A stretch of DNA of 64,000 nt from Methanoprimaticola sp047501175 (lineage in GTDB: Archaea; Thermoplasmatota; Thermoplasmata; Methanomassiliicoccales; Methanomethylophilaceae): the NCBI RefSeq assembly GCF_047501175.1, contig NZ_JBEQWH010000004.1, forward strand, positions 62,001 to 126,000, written 5' to 3'. The position numbers were made by a program, and so were the translations under genes. How positions within the stretch are numbered: position 1 is the stretch's first letter; each line of letters starts with the position of its first letter. Of this stretch, positions 1-8,125 are shown piece by piece. The notes under the pieces are model-generated. The model was not told where the DNA came from. It searched no databases and saw only the letters and a list, made by a program, of their open reading frames with translations.

Positions 1-178
1 GGGCCAGATAGAAGGCGCTGTGAACGACCTCTTTGTCCGAGACGACGAAGAGCGCCGCCAAGACCATGATGGCTGCCAGGATCAGGAATGCGACCAGGTC
101 CAGGTTGCCCAAGAGGTAGTTGGTGAAGTCGCCCACGCCTCCGCAGAACGCGTTCCAAATGTCTCCAATGAATCCCAT
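1..178 (-). CDS. fpoJ: Fpo/Nuo subunit J, N-terminal part (runs off the window)
   Basis: The reverse strand from 178 down to base 1 encodes about 59 residues beginning MGFIGDIWNAF, with a hydrophobic segment at residues ~27-45 (VAFLILAAIMVLAALFV), then SDKEVVHSAFYLA. Hydrophobic stretch followed by H-S-A-F-Y-L is how NuoJ/FpoJ proteins begin, where the first helix lies in the proton-pumping membrane arm. Its ATG overlaps the TGA of fpoI (TGATG), which fits translational coupling, and the order A-B-C-D-H-I-J is that of fpo operons. The 3' end lies outside the window, so only the start is described. Confidence 0.85.
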   Translation of the reverse strand, partial: MGFIGDIWNAFCGGVGDFTNYLLGNLDLVAFLILAAIMVLAALFVVSDKEVVHSAFYLA

Positions 179-921
179 CAGAGCACCTCCTTCATTTCAA
201 GCGCATCCTTGGGACAGTCGTCCACGCAGTTGTTGCAGCAGATGCACTTGGATTCATCGATGACCGGACGAAGGATAGGCTTGCCGGTCTTCTCGTTGGT
301 TCCCTTCTCGACCATCTCGACCGCGTTGACAGGGCAGACCTTCGCACATTTCTTGCATCCGATGCACTTGGCATCGAGCAGTACGGGCCTGTCCAGACTG
401 GCCAGCGAGACGCGCCTCTCGGAGTTTCCGTTGTCGATGTCGGACTGAAGGGTGACCTCCAGCTTGACCTTCATGCCCTCGGTGGTCTTGTCGTAGGCAA
501 GCCTGCGGGGGCCGTAGATCAGATCGAATCTGGTGTACTCGGCGAGCTCGTACTCGGGCGTGACGGTCATGGCGTCGACGGGACAGTATTCGGCGCAGTA
601 TCCGCACATGGCGCATCTGCCCATGTTGACCTGCGGCCTCTTCACGGTCTGGCCGTTGTCATCCTCCACGTCGACGAGCTTTATGCACGCGGTGGGGCAC
701 ATGCGGACGCACATGCCGCAACCTACGCACTCGTCGAAGATGAGTCCGGGACGTCCGCGATAGTTGTCAGGGATCCATTCCTTCTCATAGGGATAGAGGA
801 TGGTCATGGGCCTGTGGACGACGGTCTTGCAGAACAGTTTGAAGACGGTCCACATGGGCTTTCCGACCCACAGTCCCCTTGCAGGATTCCTGGGGTATTT
901 CTCGAGATATTTCATCGTCAT
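178..921 (-). CDS. fpoI: Fpo subunit I with four [4Fe-4S] motifs
   Basis: Iron-sulfur subunit joining the peripheral and membrane arms of an Fpo/complex I-like proton pump. At 247 residues it is clearly longer than the usual two-cluster NuoI/FpoI (roughly 130-180 residues). I see four complete CxxCxxCxxxCP motifs: residues 65-76 (CVGCGMCVRMCP), 103-114 (CAMCGYCAEYCP), 186-197 (CIGCKKCAKVCP) and 226-237 (CICCNNCVDDCP). The first pair is the canonical subunit I pair. The second pair forms a C-terminal ferredoxin-like module after a ~70-residue linker. The ATG at 921 overlaps the fpoH stop (TGATG). The assignment is firm. The role of the added module, for example accepting electrons from ferredoxin or a heterodisulfide reductase partner in place of FpoF, is inference. 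Confidence 0.93.
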   Translation of the reverse strand: MTMKYLEKYPRNPARGLWVGKPMWTVFKLFCKTVVHRPMTILYPYEKEWIPDNYRGRPGLIFDECVGCGMCVRMCPTACIKLVDVEDDNGQTVKRPQVNMGRCAMCGYCAEYCPVDAMTVTPEYELAEYTRFDLIYGPRRLAYDKTTEGMKVKLEVTLQSDIDNGNSERRVSLASLDRPVLLDAKCIGCKKCAKVCPVNAVEMVEKGTNEKTGKPILRPVIDESKCICCNNCVDDCPKDALEMKEVL

Positions 922-2096
922 CAGAAGAACCCTCCGGTCTTAAGCAGAAGCACAACTGCCAGGTTCAGGACGGACAGGGGCATGAAGACCTTCCATCCGA
1001 TATTGACGATCTGGTCGGGCCTGACACGTCCGAGAGCCGCCCTGATGAGAATCATCAGGAAGAACACGAACCAGGCCTTGAGCAGGAACACGATCTCAGG
1101 CACAGGGCCGTCTCCGATGAACGGAAGAGCCCATCCGCCGAGGTACATGATGGCGACCATTGCACAGGCGACGTATCCCCTGAAGTAATCGGCCAGCATG
1201 ATGAGACCCCATTTCATTCCAGCGTACTCGGTCTGCCATCCCTCGACCAGCTCGGCCTCTGCCTCCGCGATATCGAAGGGCACACGCTCGGACTCCGCGG
1301 TTGCGCAGAACAGGAACGTGATGAATCCGATGGCCTGGGGAATGATGTACCAGACGCCCTCGAACTGGGCGTTGACGATGTCGCCGATGTTGAAGCTGCC
1401 GGCCATGAGCGCGGTGGTGGCGATCATGATGAGCATAGGGACCTCGTATGAGATCATGAGCTCGGCGGCACGCATTCCTCCGATCATGGCGTACTTGTTG
1501 TTCTGGGACCATCCGGACACAAGGATGAAGAACGGCGCCAGAGCGAAGAATGCCATGATGATCAGGAGTCCGGAGTCGTAGTTGACGACGAACCATCTTC
1601 CCGACAGGGGGATCATGCAGGCGAGGAGAACGGAGACACCGATCACAAGGGACACGGTCCACATGTAGGTCATGTTGTCGACCTTCTTGGGGATGGTGTT
1701 CTCCTTCATGAAGGTCTTCAGACCGTCGGCGACGCACTGAAGGAATCCCTTCATTCCGATCATGGTTCCCCTTCTGTCCATCATCCTACCGAGGACCTTA
1801 CGCTCCATCCACAACGATATGAGCGTACAGACGAAGACCACGATGAAGATGATCAGCATGAACACGATGAGCGAGAACAGCACGCAGACGGGCTCGCTCA
1901 TCAGCCATGTGGAGACGCAGTTGCCGGGGAAGATCAGGTTGATGAGCCAGGCTATGGTCCCGCCGATGATCTCCCACAGCTTGTAGGAGATGTCGAACGG
2001 CAGGTTGTAGATCCCCTCGAACGGATAGTACGAGTTGGCCATCGGGTCGGCGAAGAAGTCGACCCAGTTCAGTAGTCCATTGTACTCAACTACCAT
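921..2096 (-). CDS. fpoH: Fpo/Nuo membrane subunit H
   Basis: Membrane subunit at the junction with the peripheral arm, near the quinone or methanophenazine pocket in the family. The 391-residue product is hydrophobic throughout and carries the NuoH signatures ESERVPFDIAEAEAELVEGW and YAGMKWG, plus SYEVPMLI upstream. The first ~80 residues hold an extra amphipathic stretch before the conserved core. I chose the ATG at 2096 (MVVEYNG). An in-frame GTG at 2105 overlaps the fpoD stop as GTGA and could instead be used. It sits between fpoD and fpoI in a tightly coupled operon. Confidence 0.93.
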   Translation of the reverse strand: MVVEYNGLLNWVDFFADPMANSYYPFEGIYNLPFDISYKLWEIIGGTIAWLINLIFPGNCVSTWLMSEPVCVLFSLIVFMLIIFIVVFVCTLISLWMERKVLGRMMDRRGTMIGMKGFLQCVADGLKTFMKENTIPKKVDNMTYMWTVSLVIGVSVLLACMIPLSGRWFVVNYDSGLLIIMAFFALAPFFILVSGWSQNNKYAMIGGMRAAELMISYEVPMLIMIATTALMAGSFNIGDIVNAQFEGVWYIIPQAIGFITFLFCATAESERVPFDIAEAEAELVEGWQTEYAGMKWGLIMLADYFRGYVACAMVAIMYLGGWALPFIGDGPVPEIVFLLKAWFVFFLMILIRAALGRVRPDQIVNIGWKVFMPLSVLNLAVVLLLKTGGFF

Positions 2097-2101
2097 CGGG
2101 A

Positions 2102-3265
2102 TCACCTGTCTGTCTCACCAAGGCACATGTCGATCTGTGCCAGAACGGCAGGGACATCTGCGATCCTGGCGCCAACGCACTGCAGCTTGGCGGATGATAC
2201 GTTCGTAAAGATCGGACTGCGCACCTTGAGCCTGTAGGGCTTGTCGGACCCGTCGGACACCAGATACATGAGGGACTCCCCACGGGGGTCCTCCATCCTG
2301 GTGAAGTGGGTGCCTGCGGGAACCCTGGAGGGTACCTTGAGCCTGTACGGGGCGTTCTTGCCCAGTGCCTGGATCTTCTGCACCGCCTGCCTGATGATGT
2401 TGCAGGACTGGAACATCTCCTCGGTACGGATCATGTACCTCGCGTAGGAGTCTCCCTCGGTGAGGACGGGCACCTCGAAGTCGACCTGGTCGTAGGCGTC
2501 GTAGGGGTCGTCCCTGCGTATGTCGAAGTCGACGCCGCATCCCCTCATTGCGGGACCGGTGAGACCGACATTGGCCGCCTGCTCCCTGGTGATGTAGCTG
2601 ACCCCTTTCATCCTGGAGACGATGATGGAGCTGTCATCCATGAGGGCGATGATCTCCCAGAGTGCCTTCTCGAACCTGTCGATGGTGCGGATGATGTCCC
2701 TGTCGAAGAGCTCGGTGGTGTCGTTGCGGACCCCTCCGATCCTCGGGTAGTTGGTGGTCATCCTGGCTCCGCACAGCTTGACGTTGAGGTCGAGGAAGAA
2801 CTCCCTCTCCCTCATGCACCAGAGGAACACGGTCAGGTTACCGAGGTCGGTACCGACGGCCGCGAGCCACATGAGGTGGGACTGGATGCGGCAAACCTCG
2901 TCAGCCACGATCCTGATGTACTTCGCCTTCTCGGGAATGTCTATCCCAAGGGCCTTCTCCACCGTCATGCAGTAGAGGTGGGTGTACGTCATGGAGGCCG
3001 CGTAGCAGAGACGGTCGGCCATGGGGATGATCTTGGGGTAGGTCCTGTTCTCGGTCTCCTTCTCCCATCCCCTGTGGAGGTATCCCACGATGGGCTCCGC
3101 ATCGACACAGATCTCTCCGTCGACCTTGACCTTGAGGGTCCAGAGTCCGTGAGAGAACGGGTGCTGCGGACCCATGATGATCCACATCTTGTCTGTATCC
3201 ATCTTCTCGGCCTGTTTCTGGAGGTTCTCCTCCGCCGCGACGATGGGCGCTATTGAGTCTGCCAT
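2102..3265 (-). CDS. fpoD: Fpo/Nuo subunit D (49-kDa type)
   Basis: Peripheral-arm subunit related to the large subunit of NiFe hydrogenases, which together with FpoB forms the site that reduces the membrane electron carrier. The 387 residues include GPQHPFSHG near residue 35, GYLHRGWEK, the helical segment ending LMWLAAVGTDLG, and a C-terminal DPRGESLMYLVSDG region, all typical of NuoD/FpoD. Hydrogenase-type NiFe cysteines are absent, as expected. The ATG at 3265 overlaps the fpoC stop (TGATG). Confidence 0.95.
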   Translation of the reverse strand: MADSIAPIVAAEENLQKQAEKMDTDKMWIIMGPQHPFSHGLWTLKVKVDGEICVDAEPIVGYLHRGWEKETENRTYPKIIPMADRLCYAASMTYTHLYCMTVEKALGIDIPEKAKYIRIVADEVCRIQSHLMWLAAVGTDLGNLTVFLWCMREREFFLDLNVKLCGARMTTNYPRIGGVRNDTTELFDRDIIRTIDRFEKALWEIIALMDDSSIIVSRMKGVSYITREQAANVGLTGPAMRGCGVDFDIRRDDPYDAYDQVDFEVPVLTEGDSYARYMIRTEEMFQSCNIIRQAVQKIQALGKNAPYRLKVPSRVPAGTHFTRMEDPRGESLMYLVSDGSDKPYRLKVRSPIFTNVSSAKLQCVGARIADVPAVLAQIDMCLGETDR

Positions 3266-3735
3266 CACTCCTGCCCCCTAAGCTTGTACGATTTTCTGAA
3301 CGGGAAGAACTCATAGGTCTGCGGGGTGAGCAGCCTCTCGAGCTTGGGGTGGTTGTCGAAGACGATTCCGAACAGCTCCCAGGTCTCCCTCTCGTGCCAG
3401 TTCGCTCCCTCCCAGATGGGTGTGACGGAATCCACATGGGGATCCTCGCTGGGGAGGTCGGCGGAGAGCTCGATCATGGCTCCGGTCCAGTAGTTGGTCA
3501 GATGATAGACGACGGTGAGGTGGTCCACGTAGTCGACACCGATGACGGTCGAGCAGTGCTCGAACGAGAGGTTGTCGTGGATGTACGTGCAGACCTCGAA
3601 GACCTTCTCGCTGGGGATCTTGGCGTAGACCCTGCGGGCCTCGCAACCGGTGATCTCCACTTCGGAGAATTTCTCGGTGAGGAGAGCTTTGATCTCGTCC
3701 TCGGAGGATTTCTGATAGACGGCGTTGGTATCCAT
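3265..3735 (-). CDS. fpoC: Fpo/Nuo subunit C (30-kDa type)
   Basis: Peripheral-arm scaffold subunit of 156 residues. The segment VYHLTNYWTGAMIELSADLP followed by PIWEGANWHERETWELFGIVFDNHP contains the 30-kDa signature (E-R-E-x-W-E-L-F-G-I). It ends in RKSYKLRG. The start codon lies 2 bp after the fpoB stop and its own stop overlaps the fpoD start. FpoC and FpoD are separate genes here, not fused as in some complex I operons. Confidence 0.93.
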   Translation of the reverse strand: MDTNAVYQKSSEDEIKALLTEKFSEVEITGCEARRVYAKIPSEKVFEVCTYIHDNLSFEHCSTVIGVDYVDHLTVVYHLTNYWTGAMIELSADLPSEDPHVDSVTPIWEGANWHERETWELFGIVFDNHPKLERLLTPQTYEFFPFRKSYKLRGQE

Positions 3736-3737
3736 CT

Positions 3738-4301
3738 TCAGTCCTCCATGAACACGCCTCTCTTGAAGTAGTTCTCAATCTTCTTCTGGAGGAGCATGAA
3801 TCCGTCGATCATCGCGTCGGGACGGGCAGGGCATCCGGGGATGTAGATATCCACGGGGACGATCTGGTCGAGTCCCTGAACAGTGTTGTACGAGTCGTAC
3901 CAGGGTCCGCCGGAAATGGCGCACTCTCCCATGGCGACGACCCATTTGGGATTGGGTATCTGCTCGTACAGACGCCTGAGGTCGGGACGGATCTTCTTGG
4001 AGATCCATCCGTTGACGAGCAGGATGTCGGTCTGCCTGGGCGAGGAACGGTAGATCATTCCGTAACGCTCGGCATCGTATCTGGGAGCGGACGAGGCCGC
4101 CATCTCCAGGGCGCAGCATGCGAGACCCCAGTGCAGCGGGTGCATGGAGTTCTTCATCGCCCAGGACCAGATAGGACCGGTCAGGTTGTCTATGGTCTTC
4201 TTGGTACCAGAGCTCAGGAGGTCATTGATCATTGCATCAGACCACGACATGAACTCATCGGCACTCATGGCCACAGCATGGGGGTAAAGGCTCATATCCA
4301 T
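3738..4301 (-). CDS. fpoB: Fpo/Nuo subunit B, N2 cluster subunit
   Basis: Carries the terminal [4Fe-4S] cluster N2. The 187-residue product shows the four-cysteine pattern of the family: a CC pair in GLACCALEM, one Cys in VAMGECAISGG and one in YIPGCPARPDAMIDG. I start at the ATG at 4301 (MDMSLYPHA) because it is preceded by a strong AAGGAGG Shine-Dalgarno. The open frame runs further upstream, but that part is antisense-like and overlaps fpoA. The start lies 10 bp inside the 3' end of fpoA. Confidence 0.95.
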   Translation of the reverse strand: MDMSLYPHAVAMSADEFMSWSDAMINDLLSSGTKKTIDNLTGPIWSWAMKNSMHPLHWGLACCALEMAASSAPRYDAERYGMIYRSSPRQTDILLVNGWISKKIRPDLRRLYEQIPNPKWVVAMGECAISGGPWYDSYNTVQGLDQIVPVDIYIPGCPARPDAMIDGFMLLQKKIENYFKRGVFMED

Positions 4302-4654
4302 ACGCTTTCCTCCTTTTTGAGGGAATAGCAGACCCCAAGAATCAGAATCGCGAAGAAGCCGATCATCATGAACTGTGCCGTAGCAGACAGTCCCGAAAAC
4401 GCGACTGCCCAGATCATGAGGAACGTTGCGACCAGGTCGAATACCACAAAGATCAGTGCGAACGTGTAGTACTGGAACCTGAACTGAACGTGTGCCTCTC
4501 CGATAGGTTCTGAACCGCACTCATAGGTTGTTTCCATCCACTGAGTGGGTTTCTTGGGCCTCAGGAACCTCGATGCCCACCATGCCAGCGGGGCGAAGCC
4601 GAGCGCAATGACTGCGACAATCGCCAATGGCATGTAAAATGCTACTAGAGACAT
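4292..4654 (-). CDS. fpoA: Fpo/Nuo membrane subunit A
   Basis: First gene of the fpo operon and a small membrane-arm subunit. The 120-residue product has three transmembrane helices, near residues 8-28, ~62-85 and ~92-112. It carries the NuoA/FpoA motif YECGSEPIGEAHVQFRFQYYTFALIFVVFDLVATFL. I chose the ATG at 4654 (MSLVAFYMP) because a TATA-like TTATTATAC lies about 27 bp upstream on this strand, which suggests a leaderless transcript. The frame extends upstream to 4744, but those residues do not resemble the family. Confidence 0.92.
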   Translation of the reverse strand: MSLVAFYMPLAIVAVIALGFAPLAWWASRFLRPKKPTQWMETTYECGSEPIGEAHVQFRFQYYTFALIFVVFDLVATFLMIWAVAFSGLSATAQFMMIGFFAILILGVCYSLKKEESVWI

Positions 4655-4675
4655 TGGACGCGCGCACGGTTTGGA

Positions 4676-4722
4676 AGTATAATAAGCTAAGGGGTGGCCC
4701 GCCCTTACCATATATATAATAG
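4676..4722. promoter_or_regulatory. Divergent promoter region fpoA / proC
   Basis: The 147-bp gap between fpoA (-) and proC (+) holds two TATA-like elements: AGTATAATAAGC at 4677-4688 and ATATATATAATA at 4711-4722. The first is placed about 27 bp from the fpoA ATG on the minus strand. The second could serve proC with a leader of roughly 55 bases, or an alternative fpoA transcript. Assignment of each box to a gene is inference from spacing. Confidence 0.5.
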
Positions 4723-4801
4723 GCACAACGATACCACGCGACAAACCGAAACGGTATGCCAGGTGTCACACTTTTTGAATGAAACCGCCATATGCCCACG
4801 C

Positions 4802-5608
4802 ATGGAAGAACACAGCATCGGATTCATCGGAGCGGGCAAGATGGCGGAGGCTCTGATCGCCGGGCTCATCGCCAAGGACGTCTTCTCGAAGGACGAGATC
4901 ATCGCCTGCGCACCGAGCGAATCCACCAGAAAACACATGTCCGAGACCTACGGGATCAAGATGTGTCAGACTGCCGCGGAGGTGACTGCCGAAACATCAA
5001 TGGTCGTTGTTGCGGTCAAACCCAAGCAGGTACCTGCGGTGTTCGTCGACGAGGGCACGGTCACGAAACGTGGGTCCATCGTCCTCAGCGTGGTCGCTGG
5101 ACTCACCGTGGAGAAGATGAAATCATATGTGCCAGACAGCAAAGTTGTCAGGGTTATGCCCAACCATTGCGTCACCGTCCTGGAAGGGGCCATGGGATAC
5201 ACGACAGACGGTTCGCTCACACCCGCAGAGATGACAGAGGTCAGATCCATCCTGGAGGCCGTCGGACTGGCCGTCGAGGTCTCCGAGGATCAGATGGATG
5301 CCATAACCGGTCTGTCGGGAAGCTCCCCCGCGTTCCTGTACATGGTCATCGATGCCATGGCCGACGCGGGAGTCCTGAACGGTATCCCCCGCAAGGATGC
5401 GATCCGCCTTGCTGCGCAGTCCATGCTCGGCTCGGCGAAGATGGTGCTCGAGACCGGAAGGCACCCGGACCAGCTCAAGGATGAGGTCTGTTCCCCTGCG
5501 GGGACCACCATAGAGGGCGTGCGCACAGCGGAGGACATGGGTCTGCGTTCCGCCATGATCGCCGCGGTGGACGCGACCATCGCCAAATCTAGAAGCATGA
5601 CGAAGTGA
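4802..5608 (+). CDS. proC: Pyrroline-5-carboxylate reductase
   Basis: Cytosolic NAD(P)H-dependent enzyme for the last step of proline synthesis. The 268-residue protein begins with a Rossmann motif, IGFIGAGKMAEALIAGL (residues ~6-22), contains VVVAVKPKQV near residue 70 and VVRVMPNHCVTVLEGAMGY near residue 120. It ends with the P5CR signature region EVCSPAGTTIEGV. The usual P-N in VRVMPN is present. I start at the ATG at 4802, immediately before the Rossmann strand. The upstream extension of the frame does not look like the family. It is monocistronic, with the radical SAM gene converging 2 bp after its stop. Confidence 0.95.
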   Translation: MEEHSIGFIGAGKMAEALIAGLIAKDVFSKDEIIACAPSESTRKHMSETYGIKMCQTAAEVTAETSMVVVAVKPKQVPAVFVDEGTVTKRGSIVLSVVAGLTVEKMKSYVPDSKVVRVMPNHCVTVLEGAMGYTTDGSLTPAEMTEVRSILEAVGLAVEVSEDQMDAITGLSGSSPAFLYMVIDAMADAGVLNGIPRKDAIRLAAQSMLGSAKMVLETGRHPDQLKDEVCSPAGTTIEGVRTAEDMGLRSAMIAAVDATIAKSRSMTK

Positions 5609-5610
5609 GC

Positions 5611-7335
5611 TCATTTCCTGATGAACGACCTGACCAGGCCGCAGACCACCCTGGGACCGTTGGACCATATGGATCCGGCGTCCCAGTCCAGGTCCTTCTT
5701 GTTGGCGATGGTAGAATTCATCATCCTCATGCCCTCGTCCTTCGTCTCCCAGAGCTTCGATTCGCGCTCCTCCGGGTCCTCGATGAGCATGATCTCGTCC
5801 ACCCTGTGCATGAGGTCGCGGGCGAACTCCGTGCGCTCGACCCTCTGATCGAACGTCTCCTTGGATATCCTGCCGGCACCGTGCTCGCAGGATGCCAGCT
5901 CTATCGCCGCATCGTACGATATCTCGGCAACGTCGTCGCGCGTCATCCATTTGGTCTCGTAGGAGAGGACATGCTTCCAGGACGGGTTGTCCAAAAGCCT
6001 CCTGTGGTCCTCGAGGGTGCGGGCCCTGAGCGTGTAGCCCCATTCCTCGGGATTCTCGAATATCCTGCTGCCTGGGTCCACGAAGGGGGCGAAGGGCGCG
6101 TTATAGATGAAGAGACCATCGTCCCTCTTCACGGACGCCCAGAGCTTCTTAGCCGCTCTGGCACTGTTCATCGCGGACTCGCGGTCCTGGAACGGGAGAC
6201 CGTTCATGTAGAACAGGTCGAACCGACTGCACCCGCATTCGAAGGCCGTCGGGATCGTACGTTCGATGGCCTCGTTCGTATATCCCTTCCCCAATGCGGA
6301 ACGGACGCTCTCGTCGTGCGAGTCGGGGGAGAACTCTATCGACCAGCCGCCCTCGATGGAGCGGTCGATCTCGGTGAAGTAGTCCGGCCCCGCCCCATTG
6401 AACAGTTCCACGACCACATGGTTCTTTATGCGCCTCTCGCGACATTCCTTGAGGAACCTCTGGGCGTAGCCGTTGCCCGCCTGCCTCAGGTCCCCGACTA
6501 TGAATATCGGGGTGTCCAGATAGGATTGGATGATGTCCACGTCCTCGGCGAGCTTCTCCGGACTGCGGAACGCGGGCCTCTTCCTGCAGACCACGGAACC
6601 GTTGGCATGATGCGACCCTCCGCATTCGGCGCAGTTGATCGAGCATCCGCGCACCGTGAACACGGAGGTCAGGGGAAGCTTGTCCCATCCGTACCACGGA
6701 AGGGCCCCCTTGATGTCCATGTTCCTGAGAACGTTCTTGATCATGCTGCCGTAATCGAATCTGATCGAATCGAGCGACTCCAGCGAGTATGTGAGACCGT
6801 TGTCGTGGACCTTCCCCTCCGAGTCCTTCCACACGAGGTTCGGGACCTGTGAGAGGTCTCCTCCCCTCTGAAGGGCCTCCATCATCCGGACGGTGGGCTC
6901 CTCAGTCGTGTCCCCGCGCATGACCAGGTCTATCTCGGGACGGCGTATCAGCTCGTCATAGAAGTAAGAGGATGTCAGCCCCCCGAACTCCACCTTCGCG
7001 TCGGGATGGTGTTTCTTGACTATCTTCGCCAGCTCTATCGCACCATGGGCATGGGGCATCCAATGCAGGTCTATGGCATAGACGTCCGAGTCCAGTTTCC
7101 TGATGAGCTCCTCCGCGTCGAACCTGTCGCTCTGGAGCATCCTGACCGCGACGTTCACGATGCGGGTGCGGAACCCGGCCGCGTTCAGATGGGACGAGAT
7201 GGTCATGAACCCCACGGGGTACATCTCGAACACCGGGGACGAGGGTATGACATCGGATACCGGCCCGTAGAAGATCGGCTTCTTTCTGAAATCGTATACA
7301 CTGGGTGCGTGCAGGAAGACGATGTCTGTTCTCAT
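5611..7335 (-). CDS. B12-binding radical SAM protein (resembles Ta0216 family)
   Basis: The 574-residue protein has an N-terminal cobalamin-binding-like domain. Residues ~40-150 include PVGFMTISSHLNAAGF, IDLHWMPHAHGAIELAKIVKKHHP and a VEFGGLTSSYFYDELI stretch. A radical SAM cluster motif with CxxxCxxC spacing follows near residue 220 (VRGCSINCAECGGSH). The C-terminal ~250 residues form the rest of the TIM barrel and an unassigned tail. Its layout resembles Thermoplasmata-type B12/radical SAM proteins of unknown substrate. The ATG at 7335 follows the uppS TGA by 5 bp. An in-frame GTG at 7344 overlaps that stop (GTGA). As the last gene of the folD-kptA-marker11-uppS operon its function could be RNA- or lipid-related, but this is speculative. 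Confidence 0.75.
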   Translation of the reverse strand: MRTDIVFLHAPSVYDFRKKPIFYGPVSDVIPSSPVFEMYPVGFMTISSHLNAAGFRTRIVNVAVRMLQSDRFDAEELIRKLDSDVYAIDLHWMPHAHGAIELAKIVKKHHPDAKVEFGGLTSSYFYDELIRRPEIDLVMRGDTTEEPTVRMMEALQRGGDLSQVPNLVWKDSEGKVHDNGLTYSLESLDSIRFDYGSMIKNVLRNMDIKGALPWYGWDKLPLTSVFTVRGCSINCAECGGSHHANGSVVCRKRPAFRSPEKLAEDVDIIQSYLDTPIFIVGDLRQAGNGYAQRFLKECRERRIKNHVVVELFNGAGPDYFTEIDRSIEGGWSIEFSPDSHDESVRSALGKGYTNEAIERTIPTAFECGCSRFDLFYMNGLPFQDRESAMNSARAAKKLWASVKRDDGLFIYNAPFAPFVDPGSRIFENPEEWGYTLRARTLEDHRRLLDNPSWKHVLSYETKWMTRDDVAEISYDAAIELASCEHGAGRISKETFDQRVERTEFARDLMHRVDEIMLIEDPEERESKLWETKDEGMRMMNSTIANKKDLDWDAGSIWSNGPRVVCGLVRSFIRK

Positions 7336-7340
7336 TGGTC

Positions 7341-8120
7341 TCACTTCCCGAAGCGCCTTATGCGCTGCTGGTACGTGCGTATCGCACGAAGGAAATCTAT
7401 GTGCCTGAACCCTGGCCAGTACACGTCAGTGAAGTACAGCTCGGAGTAGGCCAGCTGCCACAGGAGGAAATTGGACACCCTCACCTCGCCGGAGGTCCTC
7501 AGCACCAGGTCCGGGTCGGGCATTCCTGTGGTGGATATGTATCTCGACACTGTGTCCTCGTCGATGAAGTTCACGTCCACCTTCCCGTCCAGCACATCCT
7601 GGGCTATCGCACGGACCGCGCAGGCTATGTCCTGACGGCCGCCGTACGCTATCGCCATGTTCAGGACATGGTCGGAGTAGTCCCCGGTCCTCTCGTACGC
7701 ATACTCCATGGCCTTGACGACCCTGTCCGGAAGGACCGACCTCTCCCCGATCACCTTTATGGCCACCTTCCTCTCGTGGACATCGGGGTCGTCCGCGAAC
7801 TCGTAGAGGGACTGCTCGAGGAGGTCCATGAGATAGTCCACCTCGTCGGTGTCGCGGTTGAAGTTCTCCATCGAGAACGCGTAGACCGTGAGGATCTTGA
7901 TATCGAGGTCCAGGCACCAGTGGAGCACTTCCTCCAGCTTCTTGCGGCCCAGGCGATGGCCCTCGACGGGTGCCTCGCCGAGGACCTCCTCGGCATAGCG
8001 GCGGTTGCCATCCATTATGATGGCTATGTGTCCGGGCATGTCGCCGGACCTCACCTCCTTCTCCAGCTGGGACTCGTACGTGGAGTACGCACGGTCCGTG
8101 ATCATGCCCTTTATGTCCAT
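7341..8120 (-). CDS. uppS: Cis-prenyltransferase (polyprenyl diphosphate synthase)
   Basis: Makes the long-chain polyprenyl diphosphate that becomes the dolichol-type lipid carrier for glycan transfer in archaea. The 259-residue product has the catalytic Asp in HIAIIMDGNRRYAEE (Asp37), the GHRLGRKKL helix, the conserved SMENFNRDTDEVD and the C-terminal PDLVLRTSGEVRVSNFLLWQ that binds isopentenyl diphosphate. I chose the ATG at 8120 (MDIKGMITD). The frame is open further upstream, but that part overlaps the preceding gene and does not look like the family. Confidence 0.93.
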   Translation of the reverse strand: MDIKGMITDRAYSTYESQLEKEVRSGDMPGHIAIIMDGNRRYAEEVLGEAPVEGHRLGRKKLEEVLHWCLDLDIKILTVYAFSMENFNRDTDEVDYLMDLLEQSLYEFADDPDVHERKVAIKVIGERSVLPDRVVKAMEYAYERTGDYSDHVLNMAIAYGGRQDIACAVRAIAQDVLDGKVDVNFIDEDTVSRYISTTGMPDPDLVLRTSGEVRVSNFLLWQLAYSELYFTDVYWPGFRHIDFLRAIRTYQQRIRRFGK

Positions 8121-8125
8121 GGGAT

